Below are positions 1 through 6,289 of a DNA stretch of 10,350 bases, one piece after another. Under the pieces are notes generated by a model that searched no databases, was not told the origin of the DNA, and saw only the letters and a list, made by a program, of their open reading frames with translations. The stretch's first letter is position 1. Each line of letters begins with the position of its first letter. The translations under genes were made by a program, and so were the position numbers. Source of the DNA: CAZXCQ01 sp964639275 (GTDB lineage Bacteria > Desulfobacterota > DSM-4660 > Desulfatiglandales > Desulfatiglandaceae); NCBI GenBank assembly GCA_964639275.1, contig CAZXCQ010000221.1, positions 1 to 10,350 of the forward strand. The letters run 5' to 3'.

Positions 1-2
1 TT

Positions 3-518
3 ATGGGAGAGATCAAAAGCACCCTGGACATTATCATGGAAAAGACAAAAGGCCTTACCATGAGCCAGGATGAGAAAACGGAATTCCAACATCGTGAAAT
101 GGCAGCAAAGATCAAGGGGCTTCTTCTAAAGTTTTTTGACGGCCTCATCGATCTGGACAGGCTCAGGATCGAGGCCGCTGCCATAAAAGCAGAAAACCAG
201 CAGATCTTTGACCGGCTGATCAGAGAGGAATTGATAAAGAGGATTGAACTGGAGGGAAACACCGCCCCTGTTTTCGCGGTATTGGAAGGCGTGACCGGTA
301 CAAATCTTGCTCCCCTCCGGGAGCTCCTGATCGATTTTCAAAGGAGGCTTGAGAGGGAAAGGGATTTGGCCGAAAAGTCGCTCAGGGAGATTTACCGCGA
401 GAAGGGGATATCGGGTTCAGCGGTCCGCCCCAATCTGGATGCAAATGCGGAATGGAATGACTGTGTATCAAAGCTCACCGAAACATTCCGGCAAGAGGTG
501 GTGCGATCAATTGGATAG
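3..518 (+). CDS. Conserved-looking helical protein of unknown function
   Basis: The product is 171 residues, soluble, with no signal peptide or membrane segment. It is rich in Glu, Lys, Arg and Leu, and long stretches (about residues 30-90 and 100-135) look alpha-helical and possibly coiled-coil. It has one Cys and no catalytic motif that I recognise. From memory, similar proteins beginning M-G-E-I-K/R-S-T-L-D occur in sulfate-reducing and syntrophic Desulfobacterota, but I cannot name a family with confidence. The ATG is the third base of the window, so no ribosome binding site is visible and the gene could start further upstream. Its TAG stop (516-518) is one base from the stop of the convergent selD, leaving no room for a conventional terminator between them. 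The function is unknown; that it is a real gene rests on length, composition and the tight convergent packing. Confidence 0.75.
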   Translation: MGEIKSTLDIIMEKTKGLTMSQDEKTEFQHREMAAKIKGLLLKFFDGLIDLDRLRIEAAAIKAENQQIFDRLIREELIKRIELEGNTAPVFAVLEGVTGTNLAPLRELLIDFQRRLERERDLAEKSLREIYREKGISGSAVRPNLDANAEWNDCVSKLTETFRQEVVRSIG

Positions 519-519
519 C

Positions 520-1572
520 TCATGAATCCACAACGATTTTTTCCCTGGGCTCCGATACCACCTCTCCAATGATGGCGGCTTTCTCAATCCCATTTCCCTT
601 TAGCTCAGCAAGGAGACCAGCGGCACGACCCCTGTCCACACAAATCAGCAATCCCCCCGATGTCTGCGGATCAAAAAGGATATCCTTCATAAGGGGGTCT
701 ATGGAGGGGACAAATTCCACTATGGGTTCGCGGAACTCCCTGTTCTTGTGAGCCCCGGCCGGTACAAGCCCCATCCGTGCATAGCTCAGGGTCTCGGGGA
801 GGATAGGGATGCTGCCCCAGATGATCCGGACCCCCAAACCCGTATCCAGGACCATCTCGGCGACATGACCCAACAGACCGAACCCGGTAATATCCGTACA
901 GGCATGGACCGGGTAATGGCTCATAATCTCCGCCGCATCCCGGTTGAGGGTTGCCATCAGACGGCTAACGGTTTCGATAATCTCGGTCGAAGCAAGACCG
1001 CCTTTGATCGCGGTATTGATGATCCCCGTGCCAAGAGGTTTGGTCAATATCAGATGATCACCGGCCTCGAGGCCTTTTTTTGTGATGACGCGATCCGGGT
1101 GAACAAACCCCGTGACAGACAACCCGTATTTGAGCTCCCTGTCTTCCACGCTGTGTCCACCCACCAGGACAACACCCGCCTCTCTGAGCTTGTCCAATCC
1201 CCCCTGAATGATCTGGCGGAGGATACTCATATCCATCTCCTTGAGCGGAAAGGCAACGAGATTCATGGCGGTCTTGGGAATGCCCCCCATGGCATAGACA
1301 TCGCTTAGGGCATTGGCCGCGGCGATCTGCCCAAACCAGTATGGGTCATCCACAATGGGGGTAAAAAAATCCACTGTCTGGATAATGGCAAGGTCATCGG
1401 TCACCCTGTAAACCCCGGCATCGTCCGCCCTTTCCAACCCCACAATCAGGTTGGGATCGGTAGGAAATTCCAACCCGCAAAGCGCCCTGTCCAGGTCCCC
1501 TGGAGGCAATTTCGACGCTCAACCCGCGCCTGCCACCGTTTGTGTCAGGCGGGTGCCCTTTTGCTCTGCCAT
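520..1572 (-). CDS. selD: Selenide, water dikinase SelD (selenocysteine-containing)
   Basis: SelD makes selenophosphate from selenide and ATP, the selenium donor for selenocysteine and selenouridine. Read through the TGA at 1519-1521, the product is 350 residues, the normal family length. The N-terminus reads MAEQKGTRLTQ-TVAGAG-U-ASK. Sec18 and Lys21 keep the spacing of catalytic Cys17 and Lys20 of E. coli SelD. Asp residues at 50-51 (DDA), 68 (VDFF) and 91 (NALSD) match the Mg-ATP ligands, and the GGHS and DPQTSGG motifs are also present. The ATG at 1572 has an AGAGGA ribosome binding site (1581-1586) 8 bases upstream. A conventional caller would start at TTG 1509 and lose the catalytic loop. 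Known family fact: many anaerobes carry Sec in SelD, so the protein supplies selenium for its own synthesis. The alternative, a nonsense mutation, is unlikely given the conserved position and the hairpin downstream. Confidence 0.95.
1486..1521 (-). promoter_or_regulatory. Bacterial SECIS element with selenocysteine UGA of selD
   Basis: The TGA codon occupies 1519-1521 (minus strand). A hairpin begins 15 bases after it: CCAGG (1499-1503), apical loop GGA (1496-1498), CCTGG (1491-1495). The stem is a perfect 5 bp and can be extended by CCT/AGG across a two-base bulge (1504-1506 with 1486-1488). The apical loop starts 21 bases after the UGA and its first base is G. Both features agree with the described bacterial SECIS consensus, in which SelB binds a stem-loop just 3' of the UGA with a G at the start of a short loop. 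The fold was done by eye; no energy was calculated. Confidence 0.85.
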
Positions 1573-1601
1573 GGTCTTTATCCTCTAAGTCAGCCTATTG
1601 A

Positions 1602-1850
1602 TTACTTTCACCTAATGCCACCTTATCACACTCCACCAGGGTTGTCTCTATCTTTGAACCTCACAGGGGCATCATTATCAGAGATCGTCGGCACACATTT
1701 TATGTGGACAAAACCTGTTTGACGGCAGGAGCGTCCAACCTCATTACCGGTTGCCTGATCCATGACGATAATCCTGCTGACAGTGAACTGACCGACCAGG
1801 TGCTTGATCGTCATGTCAAACTGGAAAAAGTGATTAAAAGAGAGAGATGA
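1602..1850 (+). pseudogene. Possible gene remnant, plus strand
   Basis: An open frame runs from just after a TGA (1599-1601) to a TGA at 1848-1850. From about 1662 it reads like real protein: RGIIIRDRRHTFYVDK, then a Cys/Gly/Asn-rich middle, then a charged helical end finishing LEKVIKRER. Composition is balanced and codon choice resembles the neighbouring genes. However, no ATG, GTG or TTG in this frame precedes the protein-like part; the first GTG falls inside it. A neighbouring frame offers an ATG at 1616, so a frameshift or 5' truncation is possible. I do not recognise the family. The opposite strand is also open (1626-1814) but reads less like protein. Confidence 0.3.
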
Positions 1851-2086
1851 TTAGGGAAATCCGATATATTGCCAATCAGACAATCGCCAAAAACCCCAAA
1901 AGAATTGAGGGGAGCCAATATTCCCCTTTGTGTATCATCCAAAGCCACATCCCACCAGGCTTAAATACCTGCAATAAAGTGGTCTCATGGGAGGATCTGA
2001 AGATTGGCCACCAAAAGGTTTTTGGAAGTCCTCCGAGAGGAGGGGTAGAGATGGCGCCTGATACCGTCTGGACCATGGGGAATTAG
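1847..2086 (+). CDS. Weak hypothetical small ORF (79 codons)
   Basis: This frame starts at an ATG sharing ATGA (1847-1850) with the stop of the preceding frame, an arrangement typical of coupled genes, and a GAGAG lies just upstream. The product has no recognisable domain, signal peptide or membrane segment. It is rich in Pro, Gly and Asn and contains a Trp-Glu-Asp-Leu-Lys-Ile segment near residue 50. Its TAG overlaps the convergent modC stop by three bases. The opposite strand is open over almost the same span, which weakens the case. It may be chance, or the tail of a decayed gene. Confidence 0.15.
   Translation: MIREIRYIANQTIAKNPKRIEGSQYSPLCIIQSHIPPGLNTCNKVVSWEDLKIGHQKVFGSPPRGGVEMAPDTVWTMGN
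1908..2043. repeat. Cluster of three short inverted repeats downstream of modC
   Basis: Three hairpin-forming repeats lie within 136 bases: AGGGGA/TCCCCT with an 8-base loop (1908-1927), CCAAAA/TTTTGG with a 3-base loop (2011-2025), and CCTCC/GGAGG around GAGA (2030-2043). Read on the minus strand, they would follow the modC stop by about 40, 60 and 155 bases. None is directly followed by a run of four or more T on that strand, although a T-rich stretch (TTCTTTTGGGGTTTTT) lies shortly after the leftmost one. They could protect or weakly terminate the mod transcript. This is an inference from eye-folding only. Confidence 0.3.
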
Positions 2087-3138
2087 CAATGAACTCTCAA
2101 CGTTCTCATTTTCAATACCAAAAAAACCTCATGACCTACACGGATGTCCATAGATTGAAACGTATCTGTTGGTAATTCCGTTAGCAGCATATTTCTCCCT
2201 GCCTTGACACCTAGCCTTACGAGCGAGGAGAAGGGCTCAATTTTTGCGACAACCCCCCTAAAATAGTTTACCTCTGGCCCTGTTGGTCTGTTTATGGAGA
2301 CCTGGATGTCCCTGGGGGAGAGGGCGACTTTTTTGACACCATTGCCTTGATAGGGAAGAATAACAGGAATTCCTCCGCAAATGGCCTCCATTAATCCATG
2401 GCCCAAGGTCCTGTAATGCTCGCAATCCAGGATGTTGGGTGTCCCCATAAAATCGGATACGGTTTCAGTCCGAGGGCAAAAGAAGACCTCGTCAGGTGTG
2501 CCTACCTGTTCCAATCTGCCCATGTCCAGGATGGCGATTCTATCGGCCATCTCCTCCGCTTCCATCAGGTCATGGGTTACATGCATGGTGGTGACCCCTA
2601 ACGCTTTGTGAAGCCGCCTCAACTCCAGCCTCAGATATTTGGAGGTCCTGACATCCAGACTGCTCAGTGGTTCATCCAAAAGCAAAATCTTCGGAGAGAT
2701 AGCAAAGGCCCTGGCCAAGGCTACCCGTTGTTTTTCTCCCCCGCTCAAGGTATGTACATGCCGATTCAGTAGATGGGAGATGCCCAATAGCCCGGCCAGG
2801 CTCTCAACTCTCTCTCTTATCTCTTTTTTGGGAGGATCTTTCTCTCGTAGCCCAAATATCATGTTCTCTTTAACATCCAAGAAGGGAAACAGGGCATAAT
2901 CCTGAGGGACATAACCGATCTCCCGTTTTTCTGGTGGTAAGGATGTAACATTATGCCCATCTACCCATATCTCTCCCTTTCGGAAACGATGCAGTCCGGC
3001 AATACATTCGATAAGAATGGTCTTACCGGCCCCTGTCGGTCCCAAGATGACAAAGTATTCCCTATCACCAACAGTAAGGTTTATATCGCTTAATGAGAAA
3101 GGGCCTAACTGCAATGAAAGCGATTTGATCTCGATCAT
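2083..3138 (-). CDS. modC: Molybdate/tungstate ABC transporter ATP-binding protein
   Basis: This is the ATPase that powers oxyanion import, bound to the cytoplasmic face of ModB. Its 351 residues contain the full ABC set: Walker A GPTGAGKT (33-40), Q-loop Gln79 (VPQD), signature LSGGEKQ (131-137), Walker B ILLLDEP (151-157), D-loop SSLD and switch His189 (VTHD). A C-terminal region from about residue 289 to the end looks like a TOBE/MOP-type oxyanion-binding domain, as in ModC and WtpC, and length matches that family. Its ATG overlaps the modB stop by 4 bases (ATGA), so the two are translationally coupled. It is the last gene of the padR-modABC operon. The TOBE domain could mean feedback inhibition by the bound oxyanion, as known for some ModC proteins. 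Molybdate and tungstate cannot be told apart from sequence. Confidence 0.93.
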   Translation of the reverse strand: MIEIKSLSLQLGPFSLSDINLTVGDREYFVILGPTGAGKTILIECIAGLHRFRKGEIWVDGHNVTSLPPEKREIGYVPQDYALFPFLDVKENMIFGLREKDPPKKEIRERVESLAGLLGISHLLNRHVHTLSGGEKQRVALARAFAISPKILLLDEPLSSLDVRTSKYLRLELRRLHKALGVTTMHVTHDLMEAEEMADRIAILDMGRLEQVGTPDEVFFCPRTETVSDFMGTPNILDCEHYRTLGHGLMEAICGGIPVILPYQGNGVKKVALSPRDIQVSINRPTGPEVNYFRGVVAKIEPFSSLVRLGVKAGRNMLLTELPTDTFQSMDIRVGHEVFLVLKMRTLRVHC

Positions 3139-3968
3139 ATCTGATACGCCTTACCCCCGACCTTTCGGAGGGTCATCAATGCTACGACCGCGATAACAAT
3201 GAGAATAAAGATCACTGCTACCGCCTTTTCCACATCAGCGGTAGCAAGGCTCAGGAATATGGCGATGGGCAAGGTCTCCGTCTTCAGTTTGGTGGCCCCG
3301 ACTAAGGTTACAGTGGCCCCGAATTCCCCCACTGCCCTGGCCCAGGTCAGGATACTGGAGGCGATCAGTCCATCCCTGGCAAGAGGCAAGGTCACCCTGA
3401 AGAATACCTTCAGTTTACTGCATCCCAATGTCCTTCCCACCTGCTCATATCTGGGGTCAATACTATCAAAGGTGGATTTCAACAATCTGACCGCCAGGGC
3501 ACTGACCACCGTGAACTGCGCCAAAATAATACCGGGCACTTCAAAGACAAATCTTAAGACCTTGGTCTCTATCCCAACCCCTATCGGGGTGTTGAAGAAG
3601 ACCAGCAGGGCTGCCCCTAAGGCAATGGGCGAGATGACTATAGGCAGGTCGAGTATGGTATCAACGATGTCCTTTCCCAAAAACTCGGTCTGGGAGATCG
3701 CATACGCCACCGGAATGGCGATCAAAATGGAGATGATGGTGGCTACGGTAGCGGTGATCAGGCTTAATTTGATGGCAAAGAGGATCTCCTGCGATACAAG
3801 GGTTGAGAACAGGGTATCCCAGTTTGTATACGCGGCCATGGATACGACAATGCCGGTAAAGAATAGGGTTAGGACGGCGAGAGCGGCGAGGGTAGCTGTC
3901 CTAAATACCTTCCCACCTGTTATCCCCTTCCGGACTTGAGATATGCCCGTTCCAGACTTATTGAACAC
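3135..3968 (-). CDS. modB: Molybdate/tungstate ABC transporter permease
   Basis: This is the inner-membrane channel subunit of the importer. It has 277 residues with about six hydrophobic segments (near 24-47, 63-90, 105-126, 144-165, 200-224 and 248-267). The cytoplasmic EAA-type coupling loop lies near 174-201 (RTLGCSKLKVFF ... LPLARDG) and is followed by the GEFGATVTLVG sequence (214-224) typical of ModB and the related CysT/WtpB permeases. The start is a GTG at 3968 with GGGTAGG directly before it, seven bases after the modA stop. The 3' end overlaps modC by 4 bases. Sulfate permeases share the fold; the ModA-type binding protein next door favours molybdate or tungstate. Confidence 0.93.
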   Translation of the reverse strand: MFNKSGTGISQVRKGITGGKVFRTATLAALAVLTLFFTGIVVSMAAYTNWDTLFSTLVSQEILFAIKLSLITATVATIISILIAIPVAYAISQTEFLGKDIVDTILDLPIVISPIALGAALLVFFNTPIGVGIETKVLRFVFEVPGIILAQFTVVSALAVRLLKSTFDSIDPRYEQVGRTLGCSKLKVFFRVTLPLARDGLIASSILTWARAVGEFGATVTLVGATKLKTETLPIAIFLSLATADVEKAVAVIFILIVIAVVALMTLRKVGGKAYQI

Positions 3969-3975
3969 CCTACCC

Positions 3976-4827
3976 TTATCTCTTTACCATGGGTCTATAG
4001 TCCATGGGTATCCTGTACTCTCCCCCAATCTGAGCCCTTGGCGCGAACTTTCGGGCCTCTTCCTCTGTAGCTATATAACCCCACCTGGCAAAGATCTCCT
4101 GGCCCTCCCTGGATGTGAGAAAATCGATGAACCGTTGAGCGCTCTCCCTGTCCTTGGAGTAGGTCGAGATGGCGGCAGGGATGTAAGCGAGCCTGGGCAC
4201 CTCATCCGGTTTCAAAAGGACCGCATCGATCTTATCAGGGTTCCATTTAGAGAAGACCCTCCATCCTATAATGGCATCCACCTTCTTTATGGCCAGGAGA
4301 GAGGCGGTGGCAGAGCAACTGGGGGCATGGGTGACGATATTTCTCTGGACTTGGGCTAAGAGGCCATTTCGCTCCAGCACCTCTATGGCATATAGACCCA
4401 CACAAACCGCCTCGGGATTCCCTATCCCTACCCTGACCCCCGGCCTGGCCAGGTCTGAGAGGCCTTGGATATTCATCGGATTACCGTGTTGGACATCAAT
4501 GGCAACGACGAGATAGGCGATGATCCTGACCGTATCGGGGTCAACGACTCCCTCTCTTTTGGCCTTGACCATATAATCCGGTGTCCCCGGGATATACAGA
4601 TCCCCTCGGTGGGATATCTTCATCTGGGAGAGCATGGTCCCGGAGCCGCTAAAGTGGAGATCCACCTTTATCCCTGTCTTCTCTTCAAAGACCCTAGCCG
4701 CCTCTTCCATGGCAGGTTTGCTGGCCGAACCGCAAAAGGCGGCAATCCTCTTCTCAGCAGCCCCCGGGCTGCCAACAAAAGTTAGGGAAAAAACGACGAT
4801 GACCAGATAAAGCAACGATCTTTTCAT
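3976..4827 (-). CDS. modA: Molybdate/tungstate-binding periplasmic protein (ModA-like)
   Basis: This is the periplasmic binding protein that captures the oxyanion and hands it to ModB. It has 283 residues. Residues 1-24 form a Sec signal peptide (Lys-Arg, a hydrophobic core, then a Gly-Ala-Ala cleavage region). The mature protein follows the ModA pattern: a first strand with Ser-rich loop GSASKPAM (33-40, oxyanion contact in known ModA), FSGSGT (59-64), the GDLYIPG segment (75-81) in place of the usual Asp-Leu-Phe-Ile, and a second-lobe region GIGNPEAV (134-141). It is a divergent ModA, somewhat like archaeal/WtpA proteins, so tungstate is as likely as molybdate. The ATG has a strong GGAGG site 8 bases upstream. 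It lies 15 bases after padR and 7 before modB, in one operon. Confidence 0.88.
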   Translation of the reverse strand: MKRSLLYLVIVVFSLTFVGSPGAAEKRIAAFCGSASKPAMEEAARVFEEKTGIKVDLHFSGSGTMLSQMKISHRGDLYIPGTPDYMVKAKREGVVDPDTVRIIAYLVVAIDVQHGNPMNIQGLSDLARPGVRVGIGNPEAVCVGLYAIEVLERNGLLAQVQRNIVTHAPSCSATASLLAIKKVDAIIGWRVFSKWNPDKIDAVLLKPDEVPRLAYIPAAISTYSKDRESAQRFIDFLTSREGQEIFARWGYIATEEEARKFAPRAQIGGEYRIPMDYRPMVKR

Positions 4828-4842
4828 CTGAGCTTCCTCCAG

Positions 4843-5385
4843 CTAACACTCAAAATACTTGACACAGTCTTGAAGCCATTTAAGGATTGCCTCGATCTGG
4901 TAGAGCCTGAATTGGAAGACCAGGTGGTCAAATTCATCGGGGCAGGCCTTATCCTGCTCTCTTATACCTTCCAGATGTCCCTGGCACACCTTGACCTGTT
5001 TTGCGATGAGTTCGGCAATGCCGCAAGGTTTTAATTCCCGCATAAAAAAGAGCTTGGCCAAAAACTCAAGCCGCAGATCGCGCATCTTTTCGACCGGTGC
5101 ATGAACCCAGGCGAGAAAGGTCTCACGCCCTTTGGGGGTAATTGAATAGACCTTTTTGGGCGGGCGGTTATCCTGGATTTCTATGTCCGATACCACTTCT
5201 CCGGTCATTTCAAGGCGCTTGAGAAGGGCATATATCTGACTCATTCCGGCATGCCACACACGCCCCAATCCGGATGAGAAATAGTGGTGAATTTCATACC
5301 CGTGTCTCTCCTGTTTCATCAAAAGCCCTAAGATGACATACTCTTGAGGATGCCTGGTCATTCTATTCTCTTTTGATATATTCAT
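4843..5385 (-). CDS. PadR-family transcriptional regulator
   Basis: This is a winged-helix DNA-binding regulator. From the ATG at 5385 it has 180 residues. The PadR domain spans about 15-95: ILGLLMKQERHGYEI, then the recognition region SQIYALLKRLEMTGEV, then the wing (PPKKVYSITPKG). A C-terminal helical region (96-180) resembles the Vir-type dimerisation domain. Five Cys (121, 134, 148, 174, 180) sit in that half. The start is uncertain. ATG 5385 has no ribosome binding site and lies inside a palindrome; the second ATG at 5361 (MTRHPQEY) has AAGAG 6 bases upstream and fits the usual PadR N-terminus better. It is the first gene of the modABC operon and probably represses it. PadR proteins usually sense small aromatic or drug-like ligands, so control of a Mo/W importer is unusual. 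Confidence 0.9.
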   Translation of the reverse strand: MNISKENRMTRHPQEYVILGLLMKQERHGYEIHHYFSSGLGRVWHAGMSQIYALLKRLEMTGEVVSDIEIQDNRPPKKVYSITPKGRETFLAWVHAPVEKMRDLRLEFLAKLFFMRELKPCGIAELIAKQVKVCQGHLEGIREQDKACPDEFDHLVFQFRLYQIEAILKWLQDCVKYFEC

Positions 5386-5396
5386 GTTCTGAATAT
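5378..5396 (-). promoter_or_regulatory. Candidate PadR operator (perfect inverted repeat)
   Basis: A perfect 7-bp inverted repeat, ATATTCA-GAACA-TGAATAT on the minus strand, lies over the first ATG of the PadR gene and next to its likely promoter. PadR regulators are known to bind A+T-rich dyads near their own start and repress themselves. The position and symmetry fit such an operator. The assignment is inferred, not shown. Confidence 0.5.
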
Positions 5397-5433
5397 TTAG
5401 TTAATGTGTATACCCTTTTCAATATGTCGTCAA
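5394..5433 (-). promoter_or_regulatory. Candidate promoter of the padR-modABC operon
   Basis: Two overlapping sigma-70-like options are visible on the minus strand. One is TTGACG (5428-5433) with TATACA (5407-5412) and a short 15-base spacer. The other is TTGAAA (5417-5422) with TAAATA (5394-5399) and an ideal 17-base spacer but a poor -10. With either, transcription would start at or just before the palindrome at 5378-5396, so a bound repressor would block it. The first option leaves a leader suited to translation from ATG 5361. Confidence 0.4.
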
Positions 5434-5512
5434 GCGAAAATCCATATTTTTCTCAAAAAACCTTGCGAAATTGAGTTGCCGGCCTCCATCTGTAGGCCTT
5501 TTTGCAGCCCTG

Positions 5513-6289
5513 CTATTGTCCCGATGCAATGAGGGCTGCGCCCAGGGCTCCGACCATTTGAGGATCCTCCGGAACCAGAGCCTCTTGGCCGGTTGCTTCC
5601 TGAAGTATCTGCACCATACAGCGGTTTCGGGCAACGCCCCCGGCAAAGACAAGAGGTTCTGTAATGGTAACCCTTTTGAGCATACCCACCGCACGTTGCA
5701 CAACCGAGCGGTGCAGACCCAGGGCGATATCCCGCCGGTTCTCACCTTTTGCCAGAAGCGATGTCACCTCGGATTCTGCAAACACCGTGCACATGCTGCT
5801 GACCTGGATCTCCTTTTGGGCCTTGAGGGCATCCTCCCCGAATTGATCCAGACTGTAACCGAGGGTTTGTGCCATGATCTCCAGGAATTTTCCTGTCCCT
5901 GCCGCGCACCGGTCATTCATCTCAAATTTGGTGACCCTTCCCCCGCCATTGACGGCAATGGCCTTGGAATCCTGCCCCCCGATATCCAGGATGGTCCTCA
6001 CTTCAGGAAACAGGAACCGGGCGCCCACGGCATAGGCCTTGATCTCCGTGACTGTGGGTGCCTCAAAGGTAATCTCAAAGAGGTGCCGGCCGTAGCCCGT
6101 GGCCATGATATGGTCATAGGACAATCCTTGGAGCAGGGTCCGGGCATGGGCCATGGGATCAAATCCGGAATCTGTCTTCAGACTCCGGATTATCCTGGCA
6201 TCTTGCATTATGACCAATTCAATGGTTCTTGAACCGATATCTATGCCTGCAACTCTCACACTTACTCTCCCGATCTCATTTTCAGGCAT
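5513..6289 (-). CDS. BadF/BadG/BcrA/HgdC-type ATPase (acyl-CoA dehydratase activase family)
   Basis: Known members are homodimeric [4Fe-4S] ATPases that push one electron into 2-hydroxyacyl-CoA dehydratases or benzoyl-CoA reductases. From ATG 6289 the product has 258 residues, the size of HgdC. It shows the ASKHA-fold motifs GIDIGSRT (15-22), LDIGGQD (101-107) and FAGGVARN (215-222). Cys128 (NDRCAAGTGK) and Cys167 (SSMCTVFAESE) match the two cluster-binding Cys of HgdC (127 and 166) with identical spacing. ATG 6289 overlaps the upstream UroD-like gene by 8 bases; a GTG at 6259 with GGGAG upstream is an alternative start. A longer frame back to 6331 would lie inside the neighbour and is not favoured. 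It ends the five-gene operon. No dehydratase subunit is nearby, so its true partner is unknown; it might act on the UroD-like or a corrinoid protein. Confidence 0.92.
   Translation of the reverse strand: MPENEIGRVSVRVAGIDIGSRTIELVIMQDARIIRSLKTDSGFDPMAHARTLLQGLSYDHIMATGYGRHLFEITFEAPTVTEIKAYAVGARFLFPEVRTILDIGGQDSKAIAVNGGGRVTKFEMNDRCAAGTGKFLEIMAQTLGYSLDQFGEDALKAQKEIQVSSMCTVFAESEVTSLLAKGENRRDIALGLHRSVVQRAVGMLKRVTITEPLVFAGGVARNRCMVQILQEATGQEALVPEDPQMVGALGAALIASGQ

Larger units (their letters stand above)
1573..2082. other. Long stretch between modC and selD without a convincing gene
   Basis: This 510-base gap separates the end of modC from the start of selD, both on the minus strand. It is more A+T-rich than its neighbours. 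It contains a plus-strand coding-like segment (1602-1850), a weak 79-codon frame joined to it (1847-2086) and three short inverted repeats (1908-1927, 2011-2025, 2030-2043). No tRNA, known riboswitch or mobile-element end was recognised. The selD promoter should lie here, but I see no clear -35/-10 pair. The end is open to two readings: decayed sequence, or small unrecognised genes on the plus strand. Confidence 0.5.

Noticed and set aside
748..1308. Plus-strand open frame (186 codons) opposite selD
   Set aside because: It is fully inside selD, whose motifs are unmistakable; the translation shows no family signs.
1519..1521. TGA in selD taken as a nonsense mutation or sequencing error
   Set aside because: It falls exactly at the catalytic Cys/Sec position with conserved flanks and a correctly spaced hairpin, so recoding is the better explanation.
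1629..1960. Two similar 12-base segments (near 1629 and 1947) considered as direct repeats
   Set aside because: Only about 10 of 12 bases match, with no extended similarity around them; chance is sufficient.
3199..3939. Long plus-strand open frame (246 codons) opposite modB
   Set aside because: It is antisense to a clear permease gene; its Ser/Thr/Arg-rich translation has no domain and is the usual shadow of a hydrophobic coding strand.
2083..4827. Transporter considered as a sulfate/thiosulfate (Cys) importer
   Set aside because: The binding protein follows the ModA pattern in its Ser-rich oxyanion loops and there is a single permease gene; sulfate systems normally have two different permeases.
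5481..5503. Hairpin GGCCT/AGGCC followed by five T on the plus strand, considered as a terminator
   Set aside because: Both flanking genes are on the minus strand, where the stem has no T run after it and only an A run before it; the stem is only 5 bp. It might still mark the 3' end of the five-gene operon, but the evidence is weak.
5471..6232. Plus-strand open frame (253 codons) opposite the ATPase activator
   Set aside because: It is the antisense shadow of a gene with conserved ATPase and cysteine motifs; Cys/His-rich nonsense composition.
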